Source: Geosiphon pyriformis (taxonomy: Eukaryota > Glomeromycota > Glomeromycetes > Archaeosporales > Geosiphonaceae). From it: DNA of 44,022 bases. Shown piece after piece: positions 1-11,988 of the stretch (position 1 is its first letter; each line of letters starts with the position of its first letter). Under the pieces are notes generated by a model. The model was not told the DNA's origin and searched no databases. It was given only the letters and a program-made list of their open reading frames with translations. Made by a program: the position numbers and the translations under genes. Location of the stretch: the NCBI GenBank assembly GCA_016748015.1, contig JAAOMT010000198.1, forward strand, positions 1 to 44,022, read 5' to 3'.

Positions 1-95
1 ATAACTACAACAACAATATTAATAAATAACTCCTCCTCCTCTCTCCTCCCCCAAAAATACGTTCTTGTAATTGGACACAAATAAGCTTTTGTTCA

Positions 96-569
96 AAACA
101 GGGCAAGACATGTCAGGCTGTACAAATAATAACATCATTCAACCCACCACCTAAATGTCTATTATATTTTTATATCTCTTGCTATTAAATAAAATGAATA
201 CTTTATTTGTACTTTAAACTTGAATATATTTTAAAGTTTTAATAAAGATTCATTTTATAACCCAAGTTTGATTTATTGAGTAAAATAACAGGTTAATTAT
301 AAGTAAACTTGAATCTTGCACTCTGTTAAATGGAAATTTTCAATTATAACAAGCCTTGCCGCCTTCTATATCTCATAGTGAATTGCCGATTTCTACCCAG
401 ATTTCATGAACTTTGTAAGTTCATATTGATATTTACTTATTTAAACAAGTTTTGATTGCTATATATTAAATTTTAGAGCTCTTGAAAAAATCAAAAGAAA
501 TTCAAATTCAAGCGTGCAAATAAAAAAAAAGATCTTAAAACTTTTGAATGTTTGAGCCTAACCAAATAG
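96..569 (+). pseudogene. Decayed copy of small secreted protein gene 3' end and flank
   Basis: This stretch is recognisably the same sequence as the 3' end and downstream flank of the small secreted protein gene at 25638-25850. Bases 96-129 match its last codons and early 3' flank: the shared run is GACATGT, then AG or CAG, then GTACAAATAA. Bases 308-569 match 25863-26106 nearly colinearly (shared CTTGAATCTTG, TTTTCAATTATAA, CTTTGTAAG, CTTGAAAAAAT and others). The stop codon of the intact copy is changed here (TAA to TCA), and about 178 bp that the other copy lacks separate the two matching blocks. Bases 1-95 may hold the rest of the coding end but are too diverged to read. The 5' part of the gene lies outside the window. 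It is either a pseudogene or a strongly diverged paralogue. Confidence 0.6.
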
Positions 570-3400
570 AGGTATTTGATTTCTACTTATGAAAACTGAA
601 TGAATAGTTTCCAAAAATAAATGAAATTAATCAAGAAATCTCTTAATATGGGACATTTTTGTAATATTTGGATCAATAATTAAATTATTAATTAAGTTAA
701 TATTCAACTTAATTAACTTTTTTTTTAAAGCTGTAGCAAAGTACTAGATCATTTAAACATTATGAATTCAATTACTCTTAATTTTTCAACTATTTTTTTT
801 GATTTAGACATATTAAGGTAAATTTTTTTTCTTTTTTTTCTTAATTTATATTGTTATTATCTTTAATAAAAGTATTATTAAATGACAATTTTTGAAAAAT
901 AATCAATATCTGTTATTGACTTCTAAAAACAGCAGTTGTATTATTTTTTATTGATAACATAAATCATTTCTTAATTCTTAAATTCTTTAAAAAAAATTAG
1001 TAATTGTAATTCTTATATTAATTGAATTACTTACTTATTCAAATTAATTGTTTTTATTATTATATAATACAATATCTTTCTAAATGTACGCTTTATAAGT
1101 ACATACTCTTTCTATATACACACTATAGTCTGGTTACAAGTTCGAAACTTAGAGCGGTGTGCGTACTTTCTCTCTATTATATGCATGCACATGACGATTG
1201 TATTATAATGACCAATTAAAAGTTTCCGATTGTTTGTTAGATAATGATAAATAGCATTAGATCTACTTAGATTGTTTTGATTGGCTTGATGGCTAATCAT
1301 ATGTAAAAAGTACACAGTTTACATTTACTGTGTACCAATATCTATTTTATCATGGCTATTTTTTAAATGCATACTCTTTCTAAGTGTATAAATATAGTTA
1401 GGTCTAAAAACGTGCACTTATAAAAGTATATTGTATCTATTTTTTGGTATTTGTTAGTATATTATCTTAATTTATAATAATATTAACAATATTTTATGTT
1501 ATTTTATTTTGTACTTTTCTTTATATAACATATTTGCCAACAGTTTATTTTTCATATATTATTTTTTATATAATCTCTAAATATTTTTTTAATATTATAA
1601 AAAAAATAAAGTATATTTACAGTTAATATAATATTAAAAACTAATTTTTAATTTCATATTTATCATATTATTTGCTAGTTGGTTTACTTTTTTTATTTAC
1701 TAATAGTGCTTGAATTTAATCATAATAAATAATATAATACTTTTAAAAATTGTATTTACATCTTTGTTAATAATTCTAATTTATTTAAATTTTTAATCAG
1801 ATTAGTACAAAACTTTTGAAATTCAAGTTTTTTTTATTTTTAATCATAAAACAAAACATTATTAAATTTTTTTGTTTAAAAGTTAATTAACATAAATAAT
1901 ATTCAATTTTTGAGTTTGGTTTTGTTTTTAAAAAATCAATTTTTATTTAATACTTTTAAAAATTAATTCAGTTACTTAATTCTTAACAAGATTTGCTTTT
2001 AATATTACTAATTTGGTTAAAATATTTTGAATTAGTTATTTATTTATTTGTAAATTTAATGCTTTGTATAAAATATTTTATTTAAAATGCTAATATTGTT
2101 AACATATTTTAATATTTTAATTAATTTGGTTAAAAAATTTCAGTTTATATATTTTTAGATATTAAATAATGTTTAATAAAATATTTTTTTATTAAATTAG
2201 CTTTGTTTTAAACAAATTTTCAATTATATTATTTCACTTTTAATTAATTTCTCAAAGAAAAAACCGATTTGTGCTTAATATTTATAATAAACAATTAATT
2301 TGCTAATATTAAATAGTATATCTGTTTTTTTAAATTGATTTCTGTTTTATTTTTTGTTTGTTTGTTTTAAATTAATAATACCAAAATTTTGTTAATAGCA
2401 TAATATTTAAATGTTTATATAATATTTTTTTTGTTTTGTTACTTTAATTAGTTTGTATTAATGCATAATTTGGCAACAAATATTTTAAAATTAATAAAAT
2501 AAAAAATAATCATTGTTTTTTTTTGGTATTAATAATTAAATTATTAATTTCAAAAAAATTAAAAACAATATTTAAAATGGGTTTTTTATTTTATTTGTGT
2601 TTTCTATTAGCAAATTAACAATATAAATATAAATTTTAATAAAAATAATTTTTGATAATTTGTGCAATAAGTATATTATTTTAATTGTAAAATTTGAAAT
2701 TTATTAAAATTAAAATCTCTTTATATATATACATTTAGCAATATTTTTAAATCAAACAATTATTTAATAATAAAAATAATATTTTCAGCAATGTTTTGTT
2801 ATAATATTTTCAAAATTTATTTGGAATATTTAAAAAATTTAGAGCTTTGGGATTAAACAAGTTTTTAATTATTACCAATAATTTTTTTATGATAATTATT
2901 TAAGAGTATTTTATTGATTTTTAACTTATTAATATTAATTACATAATTAAAAACACTGTAATACATAATTTCAATTCAGGAGAAACCAGCAAATTTTTTT
3001 CGCATTTTTTTGTTTAAATTACTATTTTATTTTGCCAGCCAGCTTGTATTTATTCATTAATTTTTGGTTTAACAAATATCTTAAACCTGCTATTGGTATT
3101 AAATATCTGTAATTTGTATTAAAGTATTATTTATTGGTAAAATCAACAGTTTTAGCATCTAGAAAAATACCATATTTCAATGTTTTTTTAACATTTCAAA
3201 GTTGTTTTATGTTAAAGTTTGGTTTAATAAAATTTTAGCTGTATTTTCTAATCCTATTTTATTCAAATGAGAAAATTATCGAGTCTTTCTTAGAAAATAT
3301 CTTATTAAACTCTCCACTAGCAATAATGCAAATAAATTCATTTACCAGTTATCAAAATTTTTATGTTGTTAAGTGATTGAGACTTTATTTTTTGGCAATG
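570..3400. other. AT-rich gene-free region
   Basis: No open frame with coding character was found. From about 1.4 to 3.4 kb the plus strand is conspicuously T-rich with many TTTTAATA/AATATTTT words and no long exact repeat. A short motif (CATACTCTTTCTA followed by a TATA-rich tail) occurs twice, near 1105 and 1370. It probably represents decayed repeat DNA, but no family could be assigned. Confidence 0.5.
1310..1335. repeat. Perfect 9-bp-arm hairpin
   Basis: GTACACAGT is followed 8 bases later by its exact reverse complement ACTGTGTAC. It sits in non-coding AT-rich DNA with no gene beside it, so no role as terminator or operator is claimed. Confidence 0.6.
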
Positions 3401-3419
3401 TATTAGTTTAAATTACAAT

Positions 3420-4170
3420 GATTGCCAAACTGGTTTTTTTTAAAAAAAAATCTGATTTCAATTGGACTAAGATCTGGCAATTATGAATGCCAAGTTAACT
3501 TGGGGTTCTTTCATAAGCTTGCACTTGTGAATTGGAACTTTATCCTCCTGAAATATTGCTTCTTTAACGGCCACAACCGCCGGCTCCCATATGCTTCACC
3601 GGTCATATGTGGGAGAATACATCCCCAATTCATGATAGATTTACGTCTAATTTTAACCGTTGCTCGTGTTGTGACACCTAGCATACACAAAAATTTCCAT
3701 AAGAATCGGTGGTTATAGAAGGTTCATCTATCCAAAGAATCCTTTGTGGTCTAATGCTTGTAGATTTTAGCCTAATTTAGCCGCTACCTAATTAATCATA
3801 GTTTCTTACACATTATATAGGATTTCACACATTGTTCTTTTTTATAGTTTTTTATTTAAAGTTCTAATGAACGTCTGGAGTTTGGATTTTAGATGAGATT
3901 TCGGATGTTTTGGCATTTTTCTTATTGCTGTAATTTTTTTTTAATTTCCCGGAGAATTTAACATTTAATACATTAATCAATAATAAATTTTCGATCACTA
4001 TTATTTCTTTTTTAAATAATCAATATTTTGTTAATTCTTATCGTTTAAAGAAATTCTTAGTACAATTAGTGAACCGTCAATAATGCGCGTAATTTTCGCC
4101 GCGGAGATGCTTCTTTGTTAGTAAGATCTTTTTGACCCACTCATTTGTGTATACATGTAGAATTTTTGAG
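3420..4170 (-). pseudogene. Tc1/mariner transposase relic
   Basis: Read on the minus strand, broken frames reproduce the order of a Tc1-family DDE transposase. First come possible HTH-region residues (RRKLRAL, near 4100). Then comes the block around the first catalytic Asp (RILWIDEPSI, near 3740), then MNWGCILPHMTG (near 3620), then the second-Asp block (QEDKVPIHK, near 3550), and finally DLSPIE (3448-3474), which carries the catalytic Glu. The spacing from the second Asp to the Glu fits the DD34E class. At least three stops or frameshifts separate the pieces, and the C-terminal part after DLSPIE is missing. Family members are about 340 residues and cut and paste the element via terminal inverted repeats. 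I could not define the inverted repeats or target duplication here. The element is dead. Confidence 0.82.
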
Positions 4171-4499
4171 TTGCTCTTTAACTATTTAATAAATTAAATA
4201 AAGATGAATCTCCTTTTTTATTAAAAAGTAACCACGCGGGTGCAATTTTAAGGGGTTAACATTGCTGGAATCTTTAGAATTCTTTGCGGTCTTGAGAAAA
4301 TCGTTCTAATTTTGTGTCACACGTTTGTACATTTCTTCTTACAATGAATACTTTTCCCGATGGACACGTGAACTAGGTATGCGGTCATCGATTGGTGATT
4401 GTCATGCAGGGCGTCAGGAGTATCTGATCGCAATTTTTGTTATCCTACAGAACCTTTTCTGTTTCATATTGCAGGAGAAACGCATATGAATGAAAGTTA

Positions 4500-5420
4500 C
4501 ATTTAAAGTGTGGTTTCTAAATTAAGATTCATAGAATATTGAATTTCTACAATATTTATTTTCTAAAGTCACTTAATTGGGATTTTTTTCGTGCGTGTAT
4601 TTTTAACTTGGTGTAATTAGGATATCTAAGCAATTTTCAGTTTAGTGTACTCATTTAGAGTATTAATGACTTAGTAATGCAAAAAATAAACAATAGTGAA
4701 TTAGTTGCTAAAGATAATCGATCTTTAATCATATAATCGTTGATATTGATTTTTCTAATGAAAACCAAGGATGAGTCATTAAATTTTTAAGAAGCCTTAG
4801 TAAAAACTTGATCAAAGTTTGTAGCAAAATTATAATGTATGAATCTTTTAAAGGTTACCGATATGGACTTTTTGTAAAAAAAAATTATCCTTAGCCTGGA
4901 ACCAAATAAATGATGAGATAATATGAAATAATTAAAATAAAAATTAATACCACAGCCATCAAAAATATATAGATACGAAATAGATTTTTGTTTTTTTGTT
5001 TGTACCTTTCACAATACAAAGATGGAAATAAGCATGAGGTTTTATTTTAGAATCTTATACGATCACAAAATCAAAGCATAATACTACAAACTTTTCATGA
5101 TTCTCCCTGAAACTCTTTTTCTTATTTGATGATTATTATTTTAAAATAAGATTTATTTTATTTTATTATATTATATATTTTTTTTTTTGGAATTTCAATG
5201 AAAAATTTAGCCGCATCCAGCAATAAATTTTGCAGCAATATAAAAAAAATGAACAAAACCAATGTTTGGGTTTTATGTCGAGAAAAATAAGTCTATTTCT
5301 TGCTACCCACGACAATGATATCCAATCTATATATCTTTAACTGAAAGCTCAAACAAATATAAATCTTGGCTATCACAACCCATTAAGAGATTTAAATTTG
5401 TTCCAATTATATTTTACAAA
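4500..5420. other. Intergenic, nothing recognised
   Basis: AT-rich DNA between the transposon relic and the 3' end of the minus-strand secreted protein gene. No coding frame, repeat or RNA gene was recognised. Confidence 0.5.
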
Positions 5421-5424
5421 ACTA

Positions 5425-6080
5425 CTAATAACGACGTTTTACCTTGCTACTTTTATTTTTGATAGCAAAAATTTCACTTGCTCCCCAACATTTCGTTCCA
5501 TCAATTATTAGCGCGGCGAAAAAAACCGGGTCAGTACCACCTGGTTTTGGTTCAAATGATTGATCGATTAAGAAAGAAGCTTCACGCTGCTTATATGGCT
5601 AAGAATTTTTAATTTTTGACAAAAATTAAAAGGTTATTTTTGAGTTGAATCAAGTGAAAATATTTTAAATTTTGTTATTAAATAAATATTTACAAAGCTT
5701 CCAAGATCTTTAATTAAAGTATCTTGTTCCTCAGTAGTTGCCTGCATAATTTTAACATCAACTTTTTGATCTAAAATAAATTTTAAAAATAAATATTATT
5801 TATAACATTTATCAAACTGTCTCTAAATAACACTTCAATTACTATTGAAATCACCTGAATTTGCCAAATCTAAATCTAGTTCCCATTTTACTTTTACTAT
5901 TTGTTGAAGCGAATAAAATTTATTTTCAGGACTGGAAACACGTAATGGACCACCGGGCGTTCGCATTTTTCCCGACGGTAGATTGTAACATGTTATCACG
6001 CTTTCAACTTTTAAAGTAAAGAATACCAAAAATAATAATAATATAATCAAGTTGGATCTTTGGAATAATACTGATTCCAT
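5425..6080 (-). CDS. Secreted Kre9/Knh1-like domain protein, 3 exons
   Basis: Three exons are proposed: 6080-5855, 5770-5694 and 5598-5425. The two introns (5854-5771 and 5693-5599) begin GTGATT and GTAAAT and end TTTTAG and TCTTAG. Frame is kept across both, giving 158 residues. Residues 1-27 form a clear signal peptide (a run of Leu/Ile/Phe ending KVES). The mature part reads like the beta-sandwich domain of fungal Kre9/Knh1 and related Ser/Thr-rich GPI-anchored proteins: an RVSSPEN start, KVKWELDL around Trp66, DVKIMQA, then the last strands in exon 3 ending with GASEIFAI. Family members act in the cell wall or secretory path. This copy lacks the usual Ser/Thr tail and GPI site, so it would be a soluble secreted protein. 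The start is the only Met in front of the signal peptide. Domain name is moderately sure, exon structure more so. Confidence 0.7.
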
Positions 6081-6171
6081 ATTGTTTTTAGTAAATATAA
6101 TAAGGTTTTAGTATTTTAAAAAAGTATTTACGAAATGCTTTGAAAAAAATATTTAAAAACATTAACTGGTT

Positions 6172-6179
6172 CTTTTATA
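6172..6179 (-). promoter_or_regulatory. TATA box of the Kre9/Knh1-like gene
   Basis: The minus strand reads TATAAAAG about 92 bases upstream of the ATG at 6080. The position matches the TATA boxes of the BTB and kelch genes in this window. Confidence 0.5.
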
Positions 6180-6378
6180 GTTTTTTAGGAAAATTATGAG
6201 GGGAAAATTGAGTTTTATGAAATGAATCTTGGTCTAACTTTTCTGTGCGATCCTATATGATCAAATGATTTTGTCAAACAATAAAAATCATTCTAAAGAG
6301 GAGCTGAATTTTAATTCGAGCCATCTGTCTCAAATGTCTGCACGAATTATCCTGGTATTGGATCTTTTTGTCTATTAG

Positions 6379-6430
6379 TTGCTTTGCTTTGCTTTGCTTT
6401 GTTTTGTTTTGTTTTGTTTTGTTTTGTTTG
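6379..6430. repeat. Pentanucleotide microsatellite
   Basis: Tandem five-base units, first GCTTT about four times, then GTTTT about six times. The short minus-strand frame crossing it is a repeat artefact. Confidence 0.85.
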
Positions 6431-6911
6431 AATGTTTGTGTCAACAAAGAACAAGTTTTTAATTTAATTTGGATGTTGAATATATTTTCTATCAACGATA
6501 ATAAATAAGCCCTATCTTATCATTATTATAGGAATTTGATTAAAAATCAAAAGGTAAATAAAATTTCAAAAAAAAGAAGCCAAATATGGTAACCCATTTT
6601 TTCCCAAAGAAAATTAACACCAATATAATCTTTAGTATCTGTTTGTATTGGATTCATTGGAGCTTACTACATGTATTAAAGGTATTTTTAAACTGGTTTT
6701 TGAGCAAATAAACAAATTATTCTTAACTGTTAAATTAACAGAAAAAGAGAAACCATATAAATGTCTTTGTATGGATACTGATGTTTTGAAAATCAGAGAA
6801 ATTAGAATTCTTTTTTAGCTATTAAGTACATTGGAAAGATTTCCAAAGAAACTGTCTCATGCATGAAACATAATATATAAAAATATTAAAAGACTCCAAG
6901 GTTTTTCGATC

Positions 6912-6925
6912 GGGGGGGGGGGGGG
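6912..6925. repeat. G14 homopolymer
   Basis: Fourteen consecutive G on the plus strand followed by T6, striking in a region this AT-rich. Could be a real simple repeat or an assembly or sequencing length artefact. Confidence 0.7.
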
Positions 6926-6929
6926 TTTT

Positions 6930-9520
6930 TTGTGTTCCTTTTTCTTATCAACAATCCGATTGATTGGTTTAATTTGAAGATAAAAAGTAAAAAAGAATAT
7001 TTCGAAGAAAATTGTAAATGGTTTACTTTTGGGATTGTGATTACAGAGGAAATATGTTTGTTGTTAACCAATTTAAGCTTATTAATGAAAATATTAAAAA
7101 TGGAATAATCTAAATTATTTTATTAAACTTAAATGAAATCATTTTTTTTGGAAATGATTTCATTATTCAATTAAGATGAATTTGGTTATTAAATTGACTG
7201 ATACTTTCTTTGACCAAAAAATCCAAGTTTAAAAAGCTTGCCAACTTAAAAGACAAAATGTATTTCTTTCAATTAATATTAAATTTGATTTTAAAAGAAA
7301 TTTTGATGCAGGGTTCAAATTGAAAAAGCAAAAATTTTAGCAATAAACAAAAAAAAGTCTTTTGTTTTTATGATTGCTCTGAATGTCGAATAAATAAATA
7401 ACTATATTTATTAATATTCGAATTGAAAATCAAGCGTTTTAATATCTCTACATCGAGAGGAAAGTTTTTATAGTCATTTTATCTTATACTTTATTTTATA
7501 CATGGCAATTGTTATTCAATATCGACTAACCAGATTAGAGTCTGGTGGTGATTGTCAAGTTTTCGTCTTTTGAATACCTGGTTAGATCCTGGAATTTTCG
7601 AGAAAAGTCAAAGGATACTTTAAGTTTACATTTATAATGGATATTAAACAAAGTATTAATATGGAGAGAAAAACCTTGAAACTTGAAAATGTTTAGATTT
7701 TTGAACAGCTCAAATAAATAAACTTTGATATCTTTCTGTCACGCAATTCAAACGAATAACTTTTATAAATTTATTTAAATTAAACCCATACACTTTCTAT
7801 ATAAATATTTAAACCTTGGGCTATCAAGAATTTTTGATCTCATACGATGTTGAAAAGCTTTTCGGTCAGAGAATTCTTTTAATTGGAACATTGTTCGTCG
7901 TCTTTGTTTTTTTTTTTTCAAAGAATAAAGATTACATTAATTAGATATCAATTGTACATGGCTGAAAATAAACAGAATTAACTGCTTTTTTTGTGAAGAA
8001 TATATGAAAAGTTTGAAAATAGATAAATAGGCTTTGAAGATATTCATTAAAAAGTATCAACCAAGTTTTCTTTTGCAAATATAAAAAATTAATTTTCAAA
8101 ATATTTGTTTAATCACTAATTTATAAAAATAAATTACTCAATTTTTGATAACAATTTATTCATTTATTTATTTATTTATTGTTATATTTAATAAAATATA
8201 TATTATTTTAATACAAGGATATTTATCTATAAATTTATCAATAAATCGGTAAAATTATTTAACTATTAGCAAAAAAAACCTCAAAAAGGTAAGTCTTGTT
8301 TTTTGAAACCAATTTCATAAATTTTTACTTTAAATATCGGGAATTCTATTTGATATTGGTAGAATATCCTTATAGTATAGAAAAAAAGTTTAATGATCGA
8401 GTATCAAGTAGATTATTGATATATTATAAGCCACCTAACCCACAAATTATGTTACACTCTTCAATTGAATGTGCCTAAAAATGGGAAATTTAAAAACACT
8501 TTTGTATTAAATTAATTCAAAATCTAAAAAAGAATTCAAATTACTAAAAAGTCTATTGTATTTAGTTTATGATTAAAAAATTAATTAATTAAAATTTTTT
8601 CTAAGGTTAGATCATTGAACTGATATAAACAAATATTTGGACTCATATGCATTAGAAATGAAATAATTTGGAACATTTGGAAGTTATACATTTTTGACTC
8701 CAGAAAAACCAAGTGTGTTGATAAAAATATTTTTTCAATCAAATAAACCCATTAAAATTCCCTCTGAGCCCAAGAATTAAATATCAAATATGACTGTAAA
8801 GAACTAAACAGAAATTATGTAATGAATCCAAATGGTTGAGCTTTTTGTTTTAATTTAAGGTGGTATCTAAATCAAAATTACTGCGTTTTAATTGATGAAT
8901 AAAACTATCAATATAAGTAGAATCTTGGATATTGTTTTCTAAAAGTTTATAGAGAATACACACATTTTATCATTATATGAACCATCTCAATTATAGTCTA
9001 TCTCTCACGCTATCTTCATCCTTTAAAAATTAGCTATAATGAATTTTCCTTCAAATCGAAATGTCACTTAAACTCCATCTTCAAAGTAAATCTAAAACGT
9101 TTCCCAATATAATAAAGTAGATGAATCTTGCAAAGTTTTCACTAAATACAAATTGCAAGACGTTCACAATTATGAAATAAATGGTCAATCAAGGTTAAGA
9201 GTGAGATTCATTCGTTGCTTCCTGCTGCTGCAGTTTGACAAATTTTGTAGGCTGCACAAGACTAAATAATATTGATTAATAAGTGCCTAGTTTGCAAATA
9301 AAAGGTATTTTAATTTTACAGTCAAATATTTTAATGTTAAAACTATTTTATAAAAAGAAAATGTTTTAACACATGCGCATGTCTAAGAAACGAGCTTTCT
9401 CAACCTTTAACAAAAGACGTTTACTGTTTTAGTAATAATATTTATCGGCTTACTAACTATCTTTGATTTTCATTAATGTCATATATTGTTTTTTTTCACC
9501 AATCGCATCTTTTACATAAA
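6930..9520. other. Intergenic, no supported gene
   Basis: AT-rich DNA. A 60-codon plus-strand frame at 8296-8478 has somewhat ordinary codon content near its end (PPNPQIM) but starts with TTG, has no homology I recognise and no continuing exon, so it is not called. Nothing else was recognised. Confidence 0.4.
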
Positions 9521-9528
9521 AAGCAATA

Positions 9529-9999
9529 ATGGATCCAATATTAGTACCACCAAAATTTAAAGAGCTAAAGTATTTATCCGAAGCGACTGAAAGTGTTGGT
9601 TCACAATTTTTAAAAGAAGTTAAAAAGAGCTTATGGAGGTTTGTTACCTAAGTATTCATATATTTTGGCAATCAAAAGTAAAATTTAATTCCATTTAACT
9701 ATCAATAATATAAATTTTGCTTTCAATATATAAATTGGATTTCAAAATAATAAATTCCTGGTTTTCTGTGGGCAATTGAAAGATGTATAATCACACAAGA
9801 GAAATTTTAGCTAGAACTTGATTTCGGGACAGTTGATCAGGAAGTCGTTACTTTTGGAGTTTCGGGAGTTAGAAAAAAGGAATTTAGTTTAAAGCTGAAA
9901 ATTATCGCTTCACCTATAGAAATTTTCATGTTCCACATTCCCCACTGGTTTCAATGGGGTGGGAACATTTTGGCATTGAAATTTGGATTGAGCCATTAA
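9529..9999 (+). pseudogene. Phosphatase-like gene relic, copy 1
   Basis: A 37-codon open exon (9529-9638, from ATG) ends in an AG|GTTTGT donor. After TTTTAG at 9810 a second open stretch of 62 codons runs to a TAA at 9997. Splicing AG|GT to that acceptor does not keep frame, and comparison with the inverted copy at 33.8-34.5 kb shows an extra G near 9959, so the gene is broken. The shared parts are the exon end (LKEV), the donor context AGGTTTGTTACCTAA, the VRxxEFS segment and an HFGxEIWI-like segment. The other copy preserves GHGHDEG just before this donor. That is reminiscent of the second catalytic HD motif of branch-2 histidine acid phosphatases, and SPLVS...GIEIW here resembles their PPxAS...FELW block. 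That family identity is tentative; the homology between the two copies is much surer. Confidence 0.45.
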
Positions 10000-11900
10000 A
10001 CAAGACAAAGCTGGATTGCTGGATAATATTCTGATGAAAAAGTTGTGCTATGTAACACAGATCTACCAATAGACTTATTTTGAACTTGAAATGAGCAACT
10101 AAATCTTTGTCTATTTAAAAAAAATTGTTTTGTAAAGATATTACAATTCACTTAAATACAGCAATGTAAAAATTCTAATAATAGAACTCACCTTCTAATG
10201 TATTTAAATTTATGAAATGGTACCATACACAGTTGTAAAGAATTTCATAAATTAACAAATGTTCCATTATTAACTATTAAATACAATATTAAAAAATTGA
10301 AGATGAAATAGCGGCTGTTCTAAGAAGATTAATTCAGATTAATCAATAGAAATTGGACAATATATTAGACGGAATCTTCTATTTGCTTCGGATTAACTCT
10401 ACTTCGATTTACAAGTTTTAAACCAGGTGATAATTAGTGTAATGATTAAAATAAGTGATCTTCGAATTAAAGAAGAATTGTTATTGTTAATGTATATTAT
10501 AAAAATATAGATAAGAAATTTTCATAAGTTTATGCAATAAAATTAATTACATTCATATTTTTAAAAGAAATTATGGGTATTTTTTTCCCACAGCTTTATT
10601 ATAAGCATTGACTTTATTTGTAGCAAACAATTTTTTATTTGATACTTAGAATTAAAAACTTATTTTGAATGAATAAACAATTACAGTATCATATGGTTAC
10701 AAATAAGTTTTGTATTAGAAGAAAGACAATAAAGTGTAATATTGGTAAAAAAAAGAAAATTGAAGTTTTTATGATATTAAAACACAAAAAAACTATAATT
10801 CTGTTTTTTTTTTGATTTTTTGTATTAGCAATAAAATATCTTAAAAAGATTTTTAAAGTTCTAATTTTCAATAAAAAACTGTTTTATCACAATGAGAAAT
10901 ATTATTTTAATTTTATTTTAATTAAAATTTTAAGATTGTTGGTAAAATTTTTTAAAAAGTATTGTTTGTTTCTTCACATTTTAATATTATAATACTTTTT
11001 GAAACCACATAGCTTTATTTATAAATTTTTCTAAAATGTTAAATCAAATTAAGTAAATCATTTTAAAATTGTAAATAATAATTTATTATTTGCTAATTAT
11101 AGTAAAAGTTTAATTAATCAGAAGTTAAAAATTTTTATAAAAACTTTTTAAGCTAAAGTTGTATAATTTGAAAAATTATTTCAAATAAGTCATGTAATAG
11201 TTTACTTTTGCGAATAAAAATTTTTTTTGTTAACTTATTTAAAAATATTTAAGTATAAAATTTTATCAAATAATATGTTAAGGTGTTTATTAACATAAAA
11301 AAACCAAAATTTTGTTTTTGTCTAGGCTGAACAAATTTAAGTCTATGTAAAAAAATAAATTACTCGAAAATCAACATTCTCACCACCAAAATTTTAGTGA
11401 GGCAACTAGAATGTTTCCTACACTTAGTAATGGAAAAAGCGTACCATCCAACAAGTTTTTTACAATAAATTCCTTACCTAAGCCAACAGCGTAAAGTATT
11501 ACATGAGATGCCAAGTTTCTTGGTTGCCTGGTGTGCAGATAAATACATAGAAAGGAGAAAAAAGGTTGTATATTTTGTTGTCACTAGAAGTGGTCAATAT
11601 TAAAAAACGATGAACGTAGTATTCATCGGGAATTTTGGTGCAGAATCTCAGATAGGTGGTTATTCCAGATGACAACGAAAAGTTAAAAATACCAACCTTT
11701 TTTAATCACAGATCAAGATGATAGCGAAAATAGCCGCGACGACAGCAGCAAATATTTTCACCTTGGGAAAGATAGCTTGGTGTCTTATCATATTGAGTCA
11801 AAAAATGATCGAATCCTCAAGATATTTCAATATAAATTATATATCACGCTTTATATTTAGGTCAAGTTAACTTTGATCAATCATCCTATTGCAGAATTGA
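10000..11900. other. Intergenic, no supported gene
   Basis: AT-rich DNA between the phosphatase-like relic and the BTB gene. A 50-codon frame at 11718-11870 overlaps the BTB promoter and was not called. A possible extra fragment (KVVLCNTDLPID, near 10050) could be a leftover of the relic. Nothing else was recognised. Confidence 0.4.
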
Positions 11901-11910
11901 AAAGGAACAA

Positions 11911-11918
11911 TATAAAAA
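11911..11918 (+). promoter_or_regulatory. TATA box of the BTB gene
   Basis: TATAAAAA lies 78 bases upstream of the ATG at 11989, on the same strand, matching the arrangement of the kelch gene. Confidence 0.5.
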
Positions 11919-11988
11919 GTTTTAAAACAGGCTTATTAGGGTTATCTTAAATTCGCCCTTTGATAGTTTCTATCCTTATTTTTTACAA

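Noticed and set aside
1022-1315. Overlapping 65-67 codon frames on both strands
   Set aside because: Overlap on opposite strands in AT-rich DNA with no recognisable domain.
6274-6495. 73-codon minus-strand frame with KQNKTKQNKTK
   Set aside because: Created by the pentanucleotide microsatellite.
6886-7071. 61-codon minus-strand frame
   Set aside because: It reads through the G14 tract and has no start context, domain or exon partner.
11718-11870. 50-codon frame starting MIAKIAATTAANIF with a hydrophobic stretch
   Set aside because: Overlaps the BTB promoter, has no family match or following exon, and another frame of the same stretch is equally open.
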